Translations under genes and position numbers: made by a program | Assembly: GCF_018408855.1 (NCBI RefSeq) | Contig: NZ_AP024328.1 | Location: 1-64,000, forward strand | Reading direction: 5' to 3' | Length of the DNA: 64,000 nt | Origin: Caballeronia sp. NK8 | GTDB lineage: Bacteria; Pseudomonadota; Gammaproteobacteria; Burkholderiales; Burkholderiaceae | The notes under the pieces: generated by a model | Seen by the model: the letters and a program-made list of their open reading frames with translations, nothing else | Told to the model about the DNA's origin: nothing | The model's database searches: none | Shown: one piece after another, positions 46,861 to 55,772 of the stretch | How positions within the stretch are numbered: position 1 is the stretch's first letter | Layout of the letters: each line of letters starts with the position of its first letter

Positions 46861-46877
46861 AGCGTTCAAATGACTGA
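45912..46877 (+). CDS. VOC-superfamily extradiol-type dioxygenase, copy A
   Basis: A 321-residue protein with two vicinal-oxygen-chelate modules. The second carries a metal triad H154 ('EVGHVVLF'), H213 ('GLNHVAFTV') and E264 ('GLIEYYSDED'), the arrangement of type I extradiol dioxygenases, which cleave catechols next to the hydroxyl groups. AAGGAG precedes the start at 45912. It overlaps the reductase gene by 8 bp. Ring cleavage is the best-supported role; a glyoxalase-like reaction cannot be excluded. The second copy is at 61390. Confidence 0.85.
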   Translation: MTILGIEQIKYGVTDLATCRSFFKDWGLKEVSHDGRQVRFETLNGCTVIAVDANDPSLPPAFEEGSTLREVTWGVGSREELDALRGRFEGQPAHFESDNAIGCIDPTGMAIRIEVTRRREVDIKASTSNTWGNATRIDTPGVIYDHAEPIEVGHVVLFTNRLAEQEEFYHELLGFEVSDRYPGRGTFMRCAAHGGHHDLFMLQLPDGKPGLNHVAFTVRDIHEVFGGGLHVSRCGWSTKLGPGRHPISAAYFWYFENPAGGLIEYYSDEDVLTPNWQPREFEPSPTMFAEWAIDGGLDGNTRRQKNAKAPDGRFMTERSND

Positions 46878-48117
46878 AGCATTCGTGAGCGTCACGGCGG
46901 GACCGCCCCGGACAATCGCCGTTGTCGGCGGCGGCCAGGCAGCCGGCTGGGTACTCAAGACCTTGCGAAAAGAAGGCTTTGACGGGCGGCTCGTTATGGT
47001 GGCCGACGAAATCCATGCGCCCTACGAGCGGCCGCCGCTTTCCAAGGCTGTTCTATCGGGTGATGCCACGGTTGATTCGTTAGCGCTGGTGAAGCCTGAC
47101 GAGTTCGAAGCGCTCAAGGTGGAATGTTGGCAACCTGATCGCGCGGTGGAAATTGAGCGAGATCAGCATCTGCTGCGCACCGCTCAGGGCCGTGTACTTC
47201 ACTTTGATCGACTGATTGTCGCGACCGGCGGCGCTGCACGGCGTCTCGAAGGGTCGCAAGGCGCAACGAAAAATCTCGCGTATCTTCGCACCATCGACGA
47301 TGCCGTCGCGTTGAGTGCTCGCTTGCGTGACATCAAACATCTGCTCGTGATTGGCGGGGGCTGGATCGGGCTCGAGGTCGCCGCTACCGCCCGAAAGCTA
47401 GGACTTGATGTCACGGTAGTTGAAGGAGCACCTAGGCTTTGCGCTAGGACCGTGCCCCCTGCCGTTTCAACGTTCTTGGCAGATTTGCATCGAAAACAGG
47501 GCATACAGCTGCGGATCGGTACCAGCCTATGCTCCCTCGAGGATCATCCGGATGATTCCTGCCGTGTTCTTGCCACGCTTGAGGACGGTGAATGCATTGA
47601 CGCCGACTTTGCGGTGGCAGGCGTTGGACTATTGCCGCACACAGCATTAGTCGAAGCTGCTGGTTTGCCGGTGCAAGACGGGGTCGTCGTCGATGAGTAC
47701 GGAGCCACCGAGGATCCGACGATCTTCGCTTGTGGTGACGTCGCAAACCATCTAAACGCCTGGCTCGGGCGCCGTGTCCGACTGGAATCCTGGGCAAATG
47801 CACAGAACCAAGCGATAGCCACCGCAAAGGCATCAATCGGGATATTGGCGCCATACGCAGAAATACCATGGTTCTGGTCCGACCAGTATGACGTCAACTT
47901 GCAGATTCTCGGCGACGTTCCAGTCGATTCGGAGCCGATTGTCCGCGGGGACCTCGACGCGAAGCGTGCATCGCTGTTTTTCCTACGCGACAACATGATC
48001 AGAGGGGTTGTGTCAATTAACGCTGCCCGCGATCTGAAGCTTGCCCGCAAATGGATGAATCAGGGCCGAAAGGTCGACCGAGAAGTTTTGATGGACGTGA
48101 CGGTTCCTCTCGCCTGA
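46870..48117 (+). CDS. FAD-dependent ferredoxin reductase
   Basis: A 415-residue NAD(P)H:ferredoxin reductase of the BphA4/putidaredoxin-reductase type. The FAD-binding motif is 'IAVVGGGQAAGWVLKTL', the NAD(H)-binding motif 'LLVIGGGWIGLEVAATA' and the FAD ribityl motif 'IFACGDVAN'. A C-terminal reductase domain follows. It would pass electrons from NADH to the Rieske ferredoxin. Only one reductase serves both ferredoxin copies. It overlaps the VOC gene by 8 bp. Confidence 0.92.
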   Translation: MTEAFVSVTAGPPRTIAVVGGGQAAGWVLKTLRKEGFDGRLVMVADEIHAPYERPPLSKAVLSGDATVDSLALVKPDEFEALKVECWQPDRAVEIERDQHLLRTAQGRVLHFDRLIVATGGAARRLEGSQGATKNLAYLRTIDDAVALSARLRDIKHLLVIGGGWIGLEVAATARKLGLDVTVVEGAPRLCARTVPPAVSTFLADLHRKQGIQLRIGTSLCSLEDHPDDSCRVLATLEDGECIDADFAVAGVGLLPHTALVEAAGLPVQDGVVVDEYGATEDPTIFACGDVANHLNAWLGRRVRLESWANAQNQAIATAKASIGILAPYAEIPWFWSDQYDVNLQILGDVPVDSEPIVRGDLDAKRASLFFLRDNMIRGVVSINAARDLKLARKWMNQGRKVDREVLMDVTVPLA

Positions 48118-48143
48118 CGCAGCTTTAGCTAACTGAGACGCGA

Positions 48144-49577
48144 ATGAAAGTAATGGATAAAGGTGTGCCCGCTCCGGCTGAAACCGCGGGTCTCGCCCAG
48201 CCGAGCAAAGGTTCGCTAATAGCTCGACTGGAGCGATTGCCGCGTAACGCCATGCAGGTTCGAGCTAGGCTGCTCATTGGCACCGCGACGTTTTTCGATG
48301 GTTTCGACGTCATCGTAATAGCTGCCACGCTGCCGCTACTCATCCAGAAATGGGGACTTTCACCTGCACACGTCGGCTTCCTGATAGCTTCGGGATCGGT
48401 TGGCCAACTCGTCGGTACTTTTCTTTTTCCCGCTATCGCTGAGCGGTACGGTCGTGTCCGCTCGATCGCGTGGAGCTCCGGAATAATTGGCGCGGCTAGT
48501 ATAGCTTGTGGATTTGCGCCGACCTTTGCCGTTTTCGTGGCACTCCGCGTTATCCAAGGACTCGGGCTAGGCGGTGAGCTGCCGGTAGCAGCGGCCTACA
48601 TAAACGAAATTACTCGAGCCGAGGGCCGGGGAAAATTCGTGCTTTTGTATGAGCTCGTTTTTCCTATTGGACTGCTGGTGTCAAATGGTCTTGGGGCGCT
48701 TATAGTGCCGCGCCTAGGCTGGGAAACTATGTACTTCATTGGCGGTGTGCCCGTCATCATCTTCGCGCTCGTGCGGTGGGTTGTCCCGGAGTCGCCTCGT
48801 TGGCTGGCGGAGAAAGGCCGCTTCTCAGAAGCAAGCATCGCGCTTGCAGCGTTCGAGGCAACAGTGAAGGGTCCTCTGCCGCCGGTAACGCGGCTGCAAG
48901 ATTTCGACAACATGGTGTCGGCACGTGCGTCGCGCAGGGTGCGTGATTTGTTCGGCCACGCCTTCGTCAAACGTACTATCGCGGTAGCGATGCTCTGGGT
49001 AACTTCGGGCGCCTTGCAATACGGGTTAGCTACATGGCTACCCACGATATACCGGGACTCGTATAGAGCGCCGCTTCAACTGGCTTTGAACTTGTCGGTG
49101 GGAGCGTCGATATTCGTTTTGCTGGGTGGCCTAGCCTGCGCATTGCTAGTGGACAAAGTCGGTCGAAAGCCCGTGATCACTGTTTCCTTCTTGCTGTGTG
49201 CCGTGTCACTGGCACTTGCCGGAGTATTTCACAGCTCGTCGATCTATTTGGTAGCTCTTCTTTGCGCTCTGGGATTGGGTTTCATGGGCTCGGGCTTCAT
49301 GACGGCTTACGTCTATACGCCGGAGTTATATCCCACCAGCATCCGTGCCTTCGCTTGCGGGCTTGGTGGAGGGTGGCTCAAGGTCGCGGCCATATTCGCA
49401 CCGGCGCTTACCGGCAAGCTAACGCTTCACGGCAACCTGCAACTTTTGTTTTTTTGCTTTGCTGTCATTCCGGTCGCAGCAGCGATTTGCATCCACTATC
49501 TTGCGCCGGAAACGAAGGGAAAGGTTCTCGAGGAGCTTGACGGGGAAATGCGTTCGTTCCATAGGGACGGTCGATAG
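48144..49577 (+). CDS. MFS transporter 1, AAHS-like (aromatic acid/H+ symporter)
   Basis: A 477-residue, 12-helix major facilitator. 'TATFFDGFDVIVIAATLPLL' carries the DGFD motif of the first helix of the aromatic acid:H+ symporter family (PcaK-like), and 'FPAIAERYGRVRSIAW' the loop 2-3 motif. Two ATGs (48144 and 48153) are possible. It is 26 bp after the reductase, so probably the uptake carrier for the substrate of the cluster. Confidence 0.88.
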   Translation: MKVMDKGVPAPAETAGLAQPSKGSLIARLERLPRNAMQVRARLLIGTATFFDGFDVIVIAATLPLLIQKWGLSPAHVGFLIASGSVGQLVGTFLFPAIAERYGRVRSIAWSSGIIGAASIACGFAPTFAVFVALRVIQGLGLGGELPVAAAYINEITRAEGRGKFVLLYELVFPIGLLVSNGLGALIVPRLGWETMYFIGGVPVIIFALVRWVVPESPRWLAEKGRFSEASIALAAFEATVKGPLPPVTRLQDFDNMVSARASRRVRDLFGHAFVKRTIAVAMLWVTSGALQYGLATWLPTIYRDSYRAPLQLALNLSVGASIFVLLGGLACALLVDKVGRKPVITVSFLLCAVSLALAGVFHSSSIYLVALLCALGLGFMGSGFMTAYVYTPELYPTSIRAFACGLGGGWLKVAAIFAPALTGKLTLHGNLQLLFFCFAVIPVAAAICIHYLAPETKGKVLEELDGEMRSFHRDGR

Positions 49578-49675
49578 ACGCGGTTTCGATGACGACGCAG
49601 TTGTAGCTGATACCATCGCTCGATTTTTGAATTTCGAGTGTGTGCGCAGGATGACAGGATAAGAGAGGCTGAATC

Positions 49676-50464
49676 GTGGATTTAAAGCTGAAAGAGAAAG
49701 TGGTGGTCGTCACCGGCGGCACGTCGGGCATCGGGCTCGAAACGGCCCGACAACTGCTTGTGGAGGGAGCCCGCGTAGTGATCTGCGGACGAAACGAGGA
49801 GCGTTTGAGCAACGCGCGCCAAGAATTGGCTGGCATTGTAGGCGACAACGTCCTGGCACTCCGATGCGACGTCACCAATAGCGACGATGTGCAAGCGATG
49901 CATGACACAGTAATCCGGCACTTCGGACGCGTCGACGGCCTCGTTTGTAATGCGGGTGAGGCGAAAGAGGGCAACTTTTTCACTAATACCGTTCAAGACT
50001 GGCGCGACGAACTCGAACTGAAGTTCTTCAGTTACGTGCATCCCATCCGCATCTTTGCGGACGCGCTAAAGCGTCACGCGACTGGAAGCATTGTTTGTGT
50101 CAACTCCACTGTTAGCACGCAACCCGAGCCGCATTTGTTGACCAGTTCTGCGGCTCGCGGTGGGGTATTGAACCTCGCAAAGTCTCTTGCGGGCGCGTTG
50201 GGGCCCGAGATACGCGTCAATTCCGTAACGATGGGGCCAATTGCCAGTGGGCAGTGGGAGCGGCGTTATGAAAAGCGGAAAGCCCCGGGTCAGACCTATG
50301 ACGACTGGCTTGTTCAGGAAGCGAGTAAGCGAGACATTCCCCTCCGCCGTTTCGGGCGTCCTGAAGAAGCCGCCTCCGCTATCTTGTTCCTCGTCTCCTC
50401 GCAGGCCAGTTACATCACTGGCGCTCGGTTAGAAGTGTCGGGCGGGACGACGCGCCACATCTGA
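49676..50464 (+). CDS. Second atypical SDR lacking the catalytic Tyr-Lys pair
   Basis: A 262-residue paralogue of the SDR at 41119. 'VVVVTGGTSGIGLETARQLL' is the cofactor loop and 'GLVCNAGEAKEG' replaces NNAG with CNAG. At the active site 'LLTSSAARGGVLNLAKSLA' replaces Tyr with Ser and Lys with Arg. The start is GTG with AGAGAGG 8 bp upstream. It lies between the two MFS genes. With an MFS and IclR 2 it forms a second regulatory-enzymatic module related to that at 40313. Confidence 0.82.
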   Translation: MDLKLKEKVVVVTGGTSGIGLETARQLLVEGARVVICGRNEERLSNARQELAGIVGDNVLALRCDVTNSDDVQAMHDTVIRHFGRVDGLVCNAGEAKEGNFFTNTVQDWRDELELKFFSYVHPIRIFADALKRHATGSIVCVNSTVSTQPEPHLLTSSAARGGVLNLAKSLAGALGPEIRVNSVTMGPIASGQWERRYEKRKAPGQTYDDWLVQEASKRDIPLRRFGRPEEAASAILFLVSSQASYITGARLEVSGGTTRHI

Positions 50465-50527
50465 TGGTTGTTGAAGGTAGAAAATTGACAGATCGCTTGA
50501 TATTCACGTATCGGCAACAGACGATAA

Positions 50528-51850
50528 ATGCACGCAAAAGCTAGTACAACTGCCACCGAAACACCTGGCGATAAAGGCAAACCGCTCAGTCTCGACCATT
50601 TCAAAGTGCTAGCGTTGGCTTCCATGGGCGGATTGCTAGAGTACTACGAGTTCACAGTCTTTATCTTTCTTACCCCGTTTACGAGTCGATTGTTTTTTCC
50701 TGCATCCAGTCCCGAATGGCTTCGCGAGCTCGAAACGTTGACAATATTTGCCTCGGGGTACCTCACGCGCCCGCTTGGGGGAATATGGCTCGCAAGCCTC
50801 GGGGATAAACTGGGTCGGAAAAAAATGTTCGCGGTAAGTGTGCTACTGATGGCAGCCCCAACCCTTGCCGTCGGATTACTTCCTGTATATGCACAGATCG
50901 GAGTCTGCGCGCCGCTTGGCCTGCTTGCATGTCGCCTGTTGCAAGGTGCGGCGCTAGGTGGCGAACTGCCAACGGCTATGGTGTTCGTGTCGGAGCACGT
51001 GCCGGAGCGTCGTTTGGGGCTTGCATTTGGCGTTCTAGGGACGGGCGTCGTGCTTGGATTTGTCTTGGCGTCCGGCGTCATTACTATGCTACTTCATCAC
51101 ATGGGTGCGGAAGCGTTCCAAGTGAGGGGGTGGCGCGTGCCGTTCATCCTCGGCGGTGCTTTCGGTCTTGCTTCTGCCTTCCTTCGACGCTACGTTAACG
51201 AGACGCCCGTATTCCGAGATCTATCGGCGCGGAGACACCTCGTAAGAGGGACGCCGTTCCGGCAGCTTTTTAAACGGTATAAAGCTGAGACGATTCTATG
51301 CCTGCTGTTGAGCATTGCACCAGGCGTAATCGTCCCAGGGGTCCATCTGTTTCCAGCTATCTACCTTCAAACTTCCTTACATTACGATGCCAGAATAGTC
51401 AACGACGCTTTGTTTTGGTTGCAAGTCACGATGCTCGTCAGCGGAATCGTTGGTGGCCTGGCCGTCGATATTTTGGGCTGGCGCTCCGTAATCGTTACGA
51501 CCTTTCTCGCATTAATTTTGACGCTTTTCGGTTTTTACCGATTTGTCACGCCCGACAGTTTGCACCTTTGGTTTTGCGCGCTCGGTCTTTTTTTGTCGGG
51601 CTCGATTATGCTTTATAACCCGCTTGTCGCAAGCTTTCCGGCCCAGGTGCGAATGACGGGGATTGCCAGTGTCTATAACGTCGGTGCCGCTGTTTTTGGT
51701 GGGACAACGCCGATTGTCATGCAGATTTTGGCACGGTACAGCAAATGGGGGCTCCCGCTCTATCCTGCAGCCGCAGCAACGGTTGCAATTGTGGTAACAC
51801 CGCTCCTTTGGAGAATGAGGAAGCCAGTCGGTCCTGACGAGGCGACCTAA
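50528..51850 (+). CDS. MFS transporter 2, MHS-like
   Basis: A 440-residue 12-helix transporter similar to the metabolite:H+ symporter family. 'ASMGGLLEYYEFTVFIFLTP' is the first-helix motif and 'LASLGDKLGRKKMFAVS' the loop 2-3 motif. It starts 64 bp after the second atypical SDR. It probably imports a second substrate or exports an intermediate. Confidence 0.88.
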   Translation: MHAKASTTATETPGDKGKPLSLDHFKVLALASMGGLLEYYEFTVFIFLTPFTSRLFFPASSPEWLRELETLTIFASGYLTRPLGGIWLASLGDKLGRKKMFAVSVLLMAAPTLAVGLLPVYAQIGVCAPLGLLACRLLQGAALGGELPTAMVFVSEHVPERRLGLAFGVLGTGVVLGFVLASGVITMLLHHMGAEAFQVRGWRVPFILGGAFGLASAFLRRYVNETPVFRDLSARRHLVRGTPFRQLFKRYKAETILCLLLSIAPGVIVPGVHLFPAIYLQTSLHYDARIVNDALFWLQVTMLVSGIVGGLAVDILGWRSVIVTTFLALILTLFGFYRFVTPDSLHLWFCALGLFLSGSIMLYNPLVASFPAQVRMTGIASVYNVGAAVFGGTTPIVMQILARYSKWGLPLYPAAAATVAIVVTPLLWRMRKPVGPDEAT

Positions 51851-51958
51851 ATACACATCTTCGGCGATTGGAGCGACCGTGACAAGGGGTGGCCGATAAA
51901 TTACACTAGGAGTTCATAGACATGCCAGCCCAGAGCGCGCGACCGAGAGCGAACGAGT

Positions 51959-52819
51959 ATGACGAGGGATATTGACGAAGATGCCGGCTTGGATGGCAGA
52001 AGCGGTCCGTACTTCGTGCCTGGACTTGACCGGGGGTTGCGTATATTGATGGAATTCTCGCCGCGCGAGCCGGTGCTTGGCGCACCGGAGCTAGCGAGGC
52101 GGTTAGAAATTCCTCGGACGACTGTCTTTCGCTTGCTGCAAACGCTGGAATCGCTCGGTTTTCTCGAGCGCGCTGACAAAGACAAAAGCTATCGATTGGG
52201 CGTTGCCGTGTTGCGCCTCGGATTCGAGTATCTGAGCTCCCTAGAGTTGACAGACTTCGGCGCTCCTATTATCGAGCGGCTGAGAGATGAGACCGGTTTA
52301 ACCAGTCACATTGTAATTCGCGACGGGCGAGACATTGTGTTCGTTGCCAAGGCTCAAAGCTACGAATCTGGTTTCTCGTCGGTTCGGGTTCATGTCGGCA
52401 CCAGACTTCCCGCTTACGCAACCGTACACGGCCGCCTTCTTATGAGCGGGCTAACTTTTAAAGAACTGAAGGCTCTCTTTCCCGAATCAAGGCTTCAACA
52501 ATACACTGACCGTACTCCGCAGACGGTCACCCAGTTGTATAAGTTGATCCAGGAGGATATCCAACGCGGATTCGTGGTCAGCGAATCGTCGTTTGAACGC
52601 GGAATCTCGGTTGTTACCGCTCCCGTTCGGGACGATGTTGGACAAGTTACCGCAGTCATCACTGTAACTATTCCGCGAGCGGAGATTACGCCCCGAGAGC
52701 TTGCAAGCGGCCTCGTCGAGAAGGTTAGAGCGGCGGCAGACGAACTGTCGCTGCGGCTGAATTACCGTCCGGAGGCCATCTCCAAACCTTCGCGCTATTT
52801 AAAGTCTCTCGGACTTTGA
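51959..52819 (+). CDS. IclR-family transcriptional regulator 2
   Basis: A 286-residue paralogue of the regulator at 40313 with the same HTH ('ELARRLEIPRTTVFRLLQTL') and effector domain ('RDETGLTSHIVIRDGRDIVF', 'GFVVSESSFERGISVVTAPV'). The N terminus is longer by 16 residues. It ends the run of plus-strand catabolic genes and may regulate the SDR-MFS pair upstream. Confidence 0.9.
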   Translation: MTRDIDEDAGLDGRSGPYFVPGLDRGLRILMEFSPREPVLGAPELARRLEIPRTTVFRLLQTLESLGFLERADKDKSYRLGVAVLRLGFEYLSSLELTDFGAPIIERLRDETGLTSHIVIRDGRDIVFVAKAQSYESGFSSVRVHVGTRLPAYATVHGRLLMSGLTFKELKALFPESRLQQYTDRTPQTVTQLYKLIQEDIQRGFVVSESSFERGISVVTAPVRDDVGQVTAVITVTIPRAEITPRELASGLVEKVRAAADELSLRLNYRPEAISKPSRYLKSLGL

Positions 52820-52882
52820 GGGCCCTGGATTGTCTGAACGGGATTTGACGCCTCCAATTCAAGTGTCCACAAATCTTCGCAA

Positions 52883-53932
52883 TTAAAATGGATAGCCGGT
52901 CAGGTCGCGCATATCGGTTGCAGTCTTGCCATATTTCATCGGAGGCATACCTGCCCATCTGCGAAAAGCGCGAGTGAAGGCTTTCTCTGACGAATATCCG
53001 ACGTTGTGAGCCACCTCCATTAGCCGAGCTTTGCCGTGCATCAATTGCCCGGCGGCTAGATACATGCGATAAGCAGTCAAGTGCGCGATTGGAGTTTCTC
53101 CAACAAGTTCAAGGAACCGCGCGCTGAACCGCGACCGGGACATACCCGCCTCGGCGGCAAGATCGTCGACGGTCCAGGGACGGCTCGGTTGCCGATGAAT
53201 CAGAGCCATCGCTTTGACGAGATGCGTATCGGTCATTGCTCGAAGCCAACCGGCGTCGCGCGCGGCGGTATTGGTTAGGTACGCGCGCAATAAATGAATG
53301 AACAGTACGTCGGCAAGTCGCGAAGCAGCCATTGCCCATCCAGGCTGGCAGCTCATGGACTCTTCAATGAAGCTCGTAAGCGTAGTTTTCAGCCACGGGG
53401 GAACGGCAGGGTCCCCCGAATGGATGTGAATTAGAGGAGGCAGGACCGACAAAAACGGATTCCGGCGAGTCTCCCGGAATCCGACAATGCTCGTGTAGAT
53501 GTCGCTTACAGGTCCGTTTCCACCTGCACGGACGGTCAGCGGCGTGTTCACCCTCGGGTGTACATCGTTCTCACGCAAGAGCGTTGCCAATGGGATAGCC
53601 GGGATGTCAAGCGACGAACACAACGTATGTTGATGGCCGTGCGGCAGCAGGACAAAATCGCCCTCTTGCACAAAGACCGGATGCATGCCTTCAACGACCA
53701 AGTAGAACGGGTTACCAGTACACATTCGGAAGGGAACGCCTGGGACGGCCGGCTTCACAAAAGCCCATGGCGCGGAGAGCGTAAATCTACCGGTGACGAC
53801 CGTGTCTGACCGCAGGTCAGACAGTGCCTTACTCAGAAGGTCCATATGCCATTCCCCGTCCGGGTGCTGCGGATCGGGCAAGCTGATACCGATAGACGGG
53901 TCCTTCGTATCGGACGGTGGCTGCATCCCCAT
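52883..53932 (-). CDS. AraC-family regulator with cupin sensor
   Basis: A 349-residue regulator. The N-terminal 200 residues form a cupin ligand-binding domain ('EGDFVLLPHGHQHTLCSS'), and the C-terminal 100 hold two HTH motifs ('TVDDLAAEAGMSRSRFSARF' and 'MEVAHNVGYSSEKAFTRAFR'). It is read leftwards, away from the chemoreceptor and porin genes; targets are not evident. Confidence 0.9.
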   Translation of the reverse strand: MGMQPPSDTKDPSIGISLPDPQHPDGEWHMDLLSKALSDLRSDTVVTGRFTLSAPWAFVKPAVPGVPFRMCTGNPFYLVVEGMHPVFVQEGDFVLLPHGHQHTLCSSLDIPAIPLATLLRENDVHPRVNTPLTVRAGGNGPVSDIYTSIVGFRETRRNPFLSVLPPLIHIHSGDPAVPPWLKTTLTSFIEESMSCQPGWAMAASRLADVLFIHLLRAYLTNTAARDAGWLRAMTDTHLVKAMALIHRQPSRPWTVDDLAAEAGMSRSRFSARFLELVGETPIAHLTAYRMYLAAGQLMHGKARLMEVAHNVGYSSEKAFTRAFRRWAGMPPMKYGKTATDMRDLTGYPF

Positions 53933-54245
53933 GGCTCTCCTCTACGCTCTGGATGACTGGTCGCCGCACTGGGCCGCCTGCTTTTCTTGGAACAACCGCG
54001 ACAGGAACTGCGGCCCAAGTGTGTTGCGGCGTGCTCGGTCCGGGAAGCGTTCCGATCTGTTCCAAATATAAAACGCCGGATTTTATTCGGTCATTATATT
54101 GCGGAGAAGCAAGTAAAAAATAATAAATAGCGCCTGAGGGGGATAACCCCCCAGTTGTAGTCAGGGTGTGTTGCAGTCCGTCGCAAAAGGGTTGCTTTTC
54201 GTATCAAGATAGATCAAATACACGTGAAGCGCTTGATACAAAACA
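53933..54245. other. Intergenic region with GGGGG-ATAA-CCCCC hairpin
   Basis: No gene is seen. GGGGGATAACCCCCC at 54138-54152 is a strong short hairpin and resembles, on the opposite strand, the motif at about 6216-6230. It lies downstream of the chemoreceptor gene and upstream of the AraC gene, so it could be an operator or a terminator element. Confidence 0.45.
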
Positions 54246-55772
54246 TCAGCGAAAGACAGCAGCCGTTGACTCAAGCGCGCGAGCTTGGACAGCAAGAGCT
54301 TCCGTTGCAGCAGTCGTCTGTTCGACTAACGCGGCGTTTCTCTGCGTATCTTCGTCAATCTGGCCGAGCCGATGATGAATCTCGTCGAGAGAGGCGCTTT
54401 GCTGCTTGCTGCCGCCAGAGACTTCGCTCATCAGATCTCCGACGGTATCGACCGCTCGCGCAAGGTCCTTGATGACGAGATGCGCCACGTCGACGCGGGT
54501 TTGGCCCTCTTTCGCTCGCTGCAATGACTGCTGGATTAGCGTGCCGATGTCCGCGGTTGCTTCGGAAGCACTGGCAGCGAGCCTGCGGACTTCCTGCGCC
54601 ACCACACTGAATCCGCGTCCGTGCTCGCCAGCCCTTGCCGCTTCAACCGCGGCATTCAACGCGAGAAGATTGGTTTGAGCGGCGATCGCTTGTATCGCTT
54701 TGGTAACTTCCTTCATCTGGTCCGCACCGCGAGCGATGTCGGCCATGCATTCAACAACGGATTCCACCGCTCGCAGGCCGCGGAGCGATCCCTCAGTCGC
54801 GGTTTTCGCAACTGTTGCAGCGTTCTCGGCATGACCGGTTGTGCTGCCGACGAGTTCAACCAGCCGACCCAGAGTGGCCGTAATTTCGGCTGTCGCCGCA
54901 GCTTGTCGTTCGGTCCGACCGGAGAGATCCATGTTGCCTTCGGATAGCTGATCGATCGACGTCGTCATCTCGGATAGTTCGGCCCGCAACTCAGACACCA
55001 TGGATACGAGACTTTCCCGGGTAAGGTTCAACGCGTTTGTCAGCGGGTCTCCGGCAACGGCGACTGCGTTGCTGGCCTTATATGACAACTCTCCCGATGC
55101 TATCAGGTGCAACTGTGTCTCGCAGTCAACCAGCGGCTTTCGCATCCGCTTGCGCAGAAGCGCTACTGCCGTCAATGAGAATGCTGACGATGACAGAAGG
55201 AGGGCGTGGAGCATACCGGCGCTTAGATGACTGCCATTCGCCTCGAAGAGAAGAACCGTGGCGCTCGTCATCAGCGCGGGTAAGGCGGCGATTCCAAGGA
55301 GGGCGGCGAGGTCCTGAGTTACTCGGAAAACGTTGAACGGTTTGGCCCAACTTTTGTACACAAGTCGCCCACAGTTAATCCCCACTATCGCGCCGGGTGT
55401 CGCTAGACGTCGATGCAACCTCAGCGCAGCCGCAATTTCAGTCTCCGTTGCGCCCGTCCTTACCGTCGTTGTGCCTACGATGCGGCCCCCCTCATACCAT
55501 GGGGACATGCTGGTACGCGTAAAAAGGACGGTTCCGTCCCGACGCCGCATCCCTAAGATGCCTTCCCACCGCACGCCCCTTGAAAGAGTCGCGCCAATGT
55601 CCCTGAGCACCTCTTTCGGCGTGTCGGGATCGAGGTATCGCATGTAACCCGATCCCACCACATCGTCAACCGAATAACCAGCCGCCCGGGCAAACGAAGC
55701 GTTCGCGTAAAGTATGGATGTCTTGTTTGACCGGGTAATCATGTATTGCGCATGCTTCGGGCTACTGTTCAC
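54246..55772 (-). CDS. Aer-like PAS-containing methyl-accepting chemotaxis protein
   Basis: A 508-residue chemoreceptor. Residues 10-100 are a PAS domain ('NKTSILYANASFARAAGYSV', 'RRRDGTVLFTRTSMSPWYEGG'). A hydrophobic hairpin of two helices at about 165-215 anchors it in the membrane. A HAMP-like segment follows, and 265-508 is the signalling domain with the invariant tip 'EAARAGEHGRGFSVVAQEVR'. There is no large periplasmic domain, so it probably senses redox or energy state like Aer. With the porin and transporters it fits a module for moving towards and taking up substrate. Confidence 0.9.
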   Translation of the reverse strand: MNSSPKHAQYMITRSNKTSILYANASFARAAGYSVDDVVGSGYMRYLDPDTPKEVLRDIGATLSRGVRWEGILGMRRRDGTVLFTRTSMSPWYEGGRIVGTTTVRTGATETEIAAALRLHRRLATPGAIVGINCGRLVYKSWAKPFNVFRVTQDLAALLGIAALPALMTSATVLLFEANGSHLSAGMLHALLLSSSAFSLTAVALLRKRMRKPLVDCETQLHLIASGELSYKASNAVAVAGDPLTNALNLTRESLVSMVSELRAELSEMTTSIDQLSEGNMDLSGRTERQAAATAEITATLGRLVELVGSTTGHAENAATVAKTATEGSLRGLRAVESVVECMADIARGADQMKEVTKAIQAIAAQTNLLALNAAVEAARAGEHGRGFSVVAQEVRRLAASASEATADIGTLIQQSLQRAKEGQTRVDVAHLVIKDLARAVDTVGDLMSEVSGGSKQQSASLDEIHHRLGQIDEDTQRNAALVEQTTAATEALAVQARALESTAAVFR

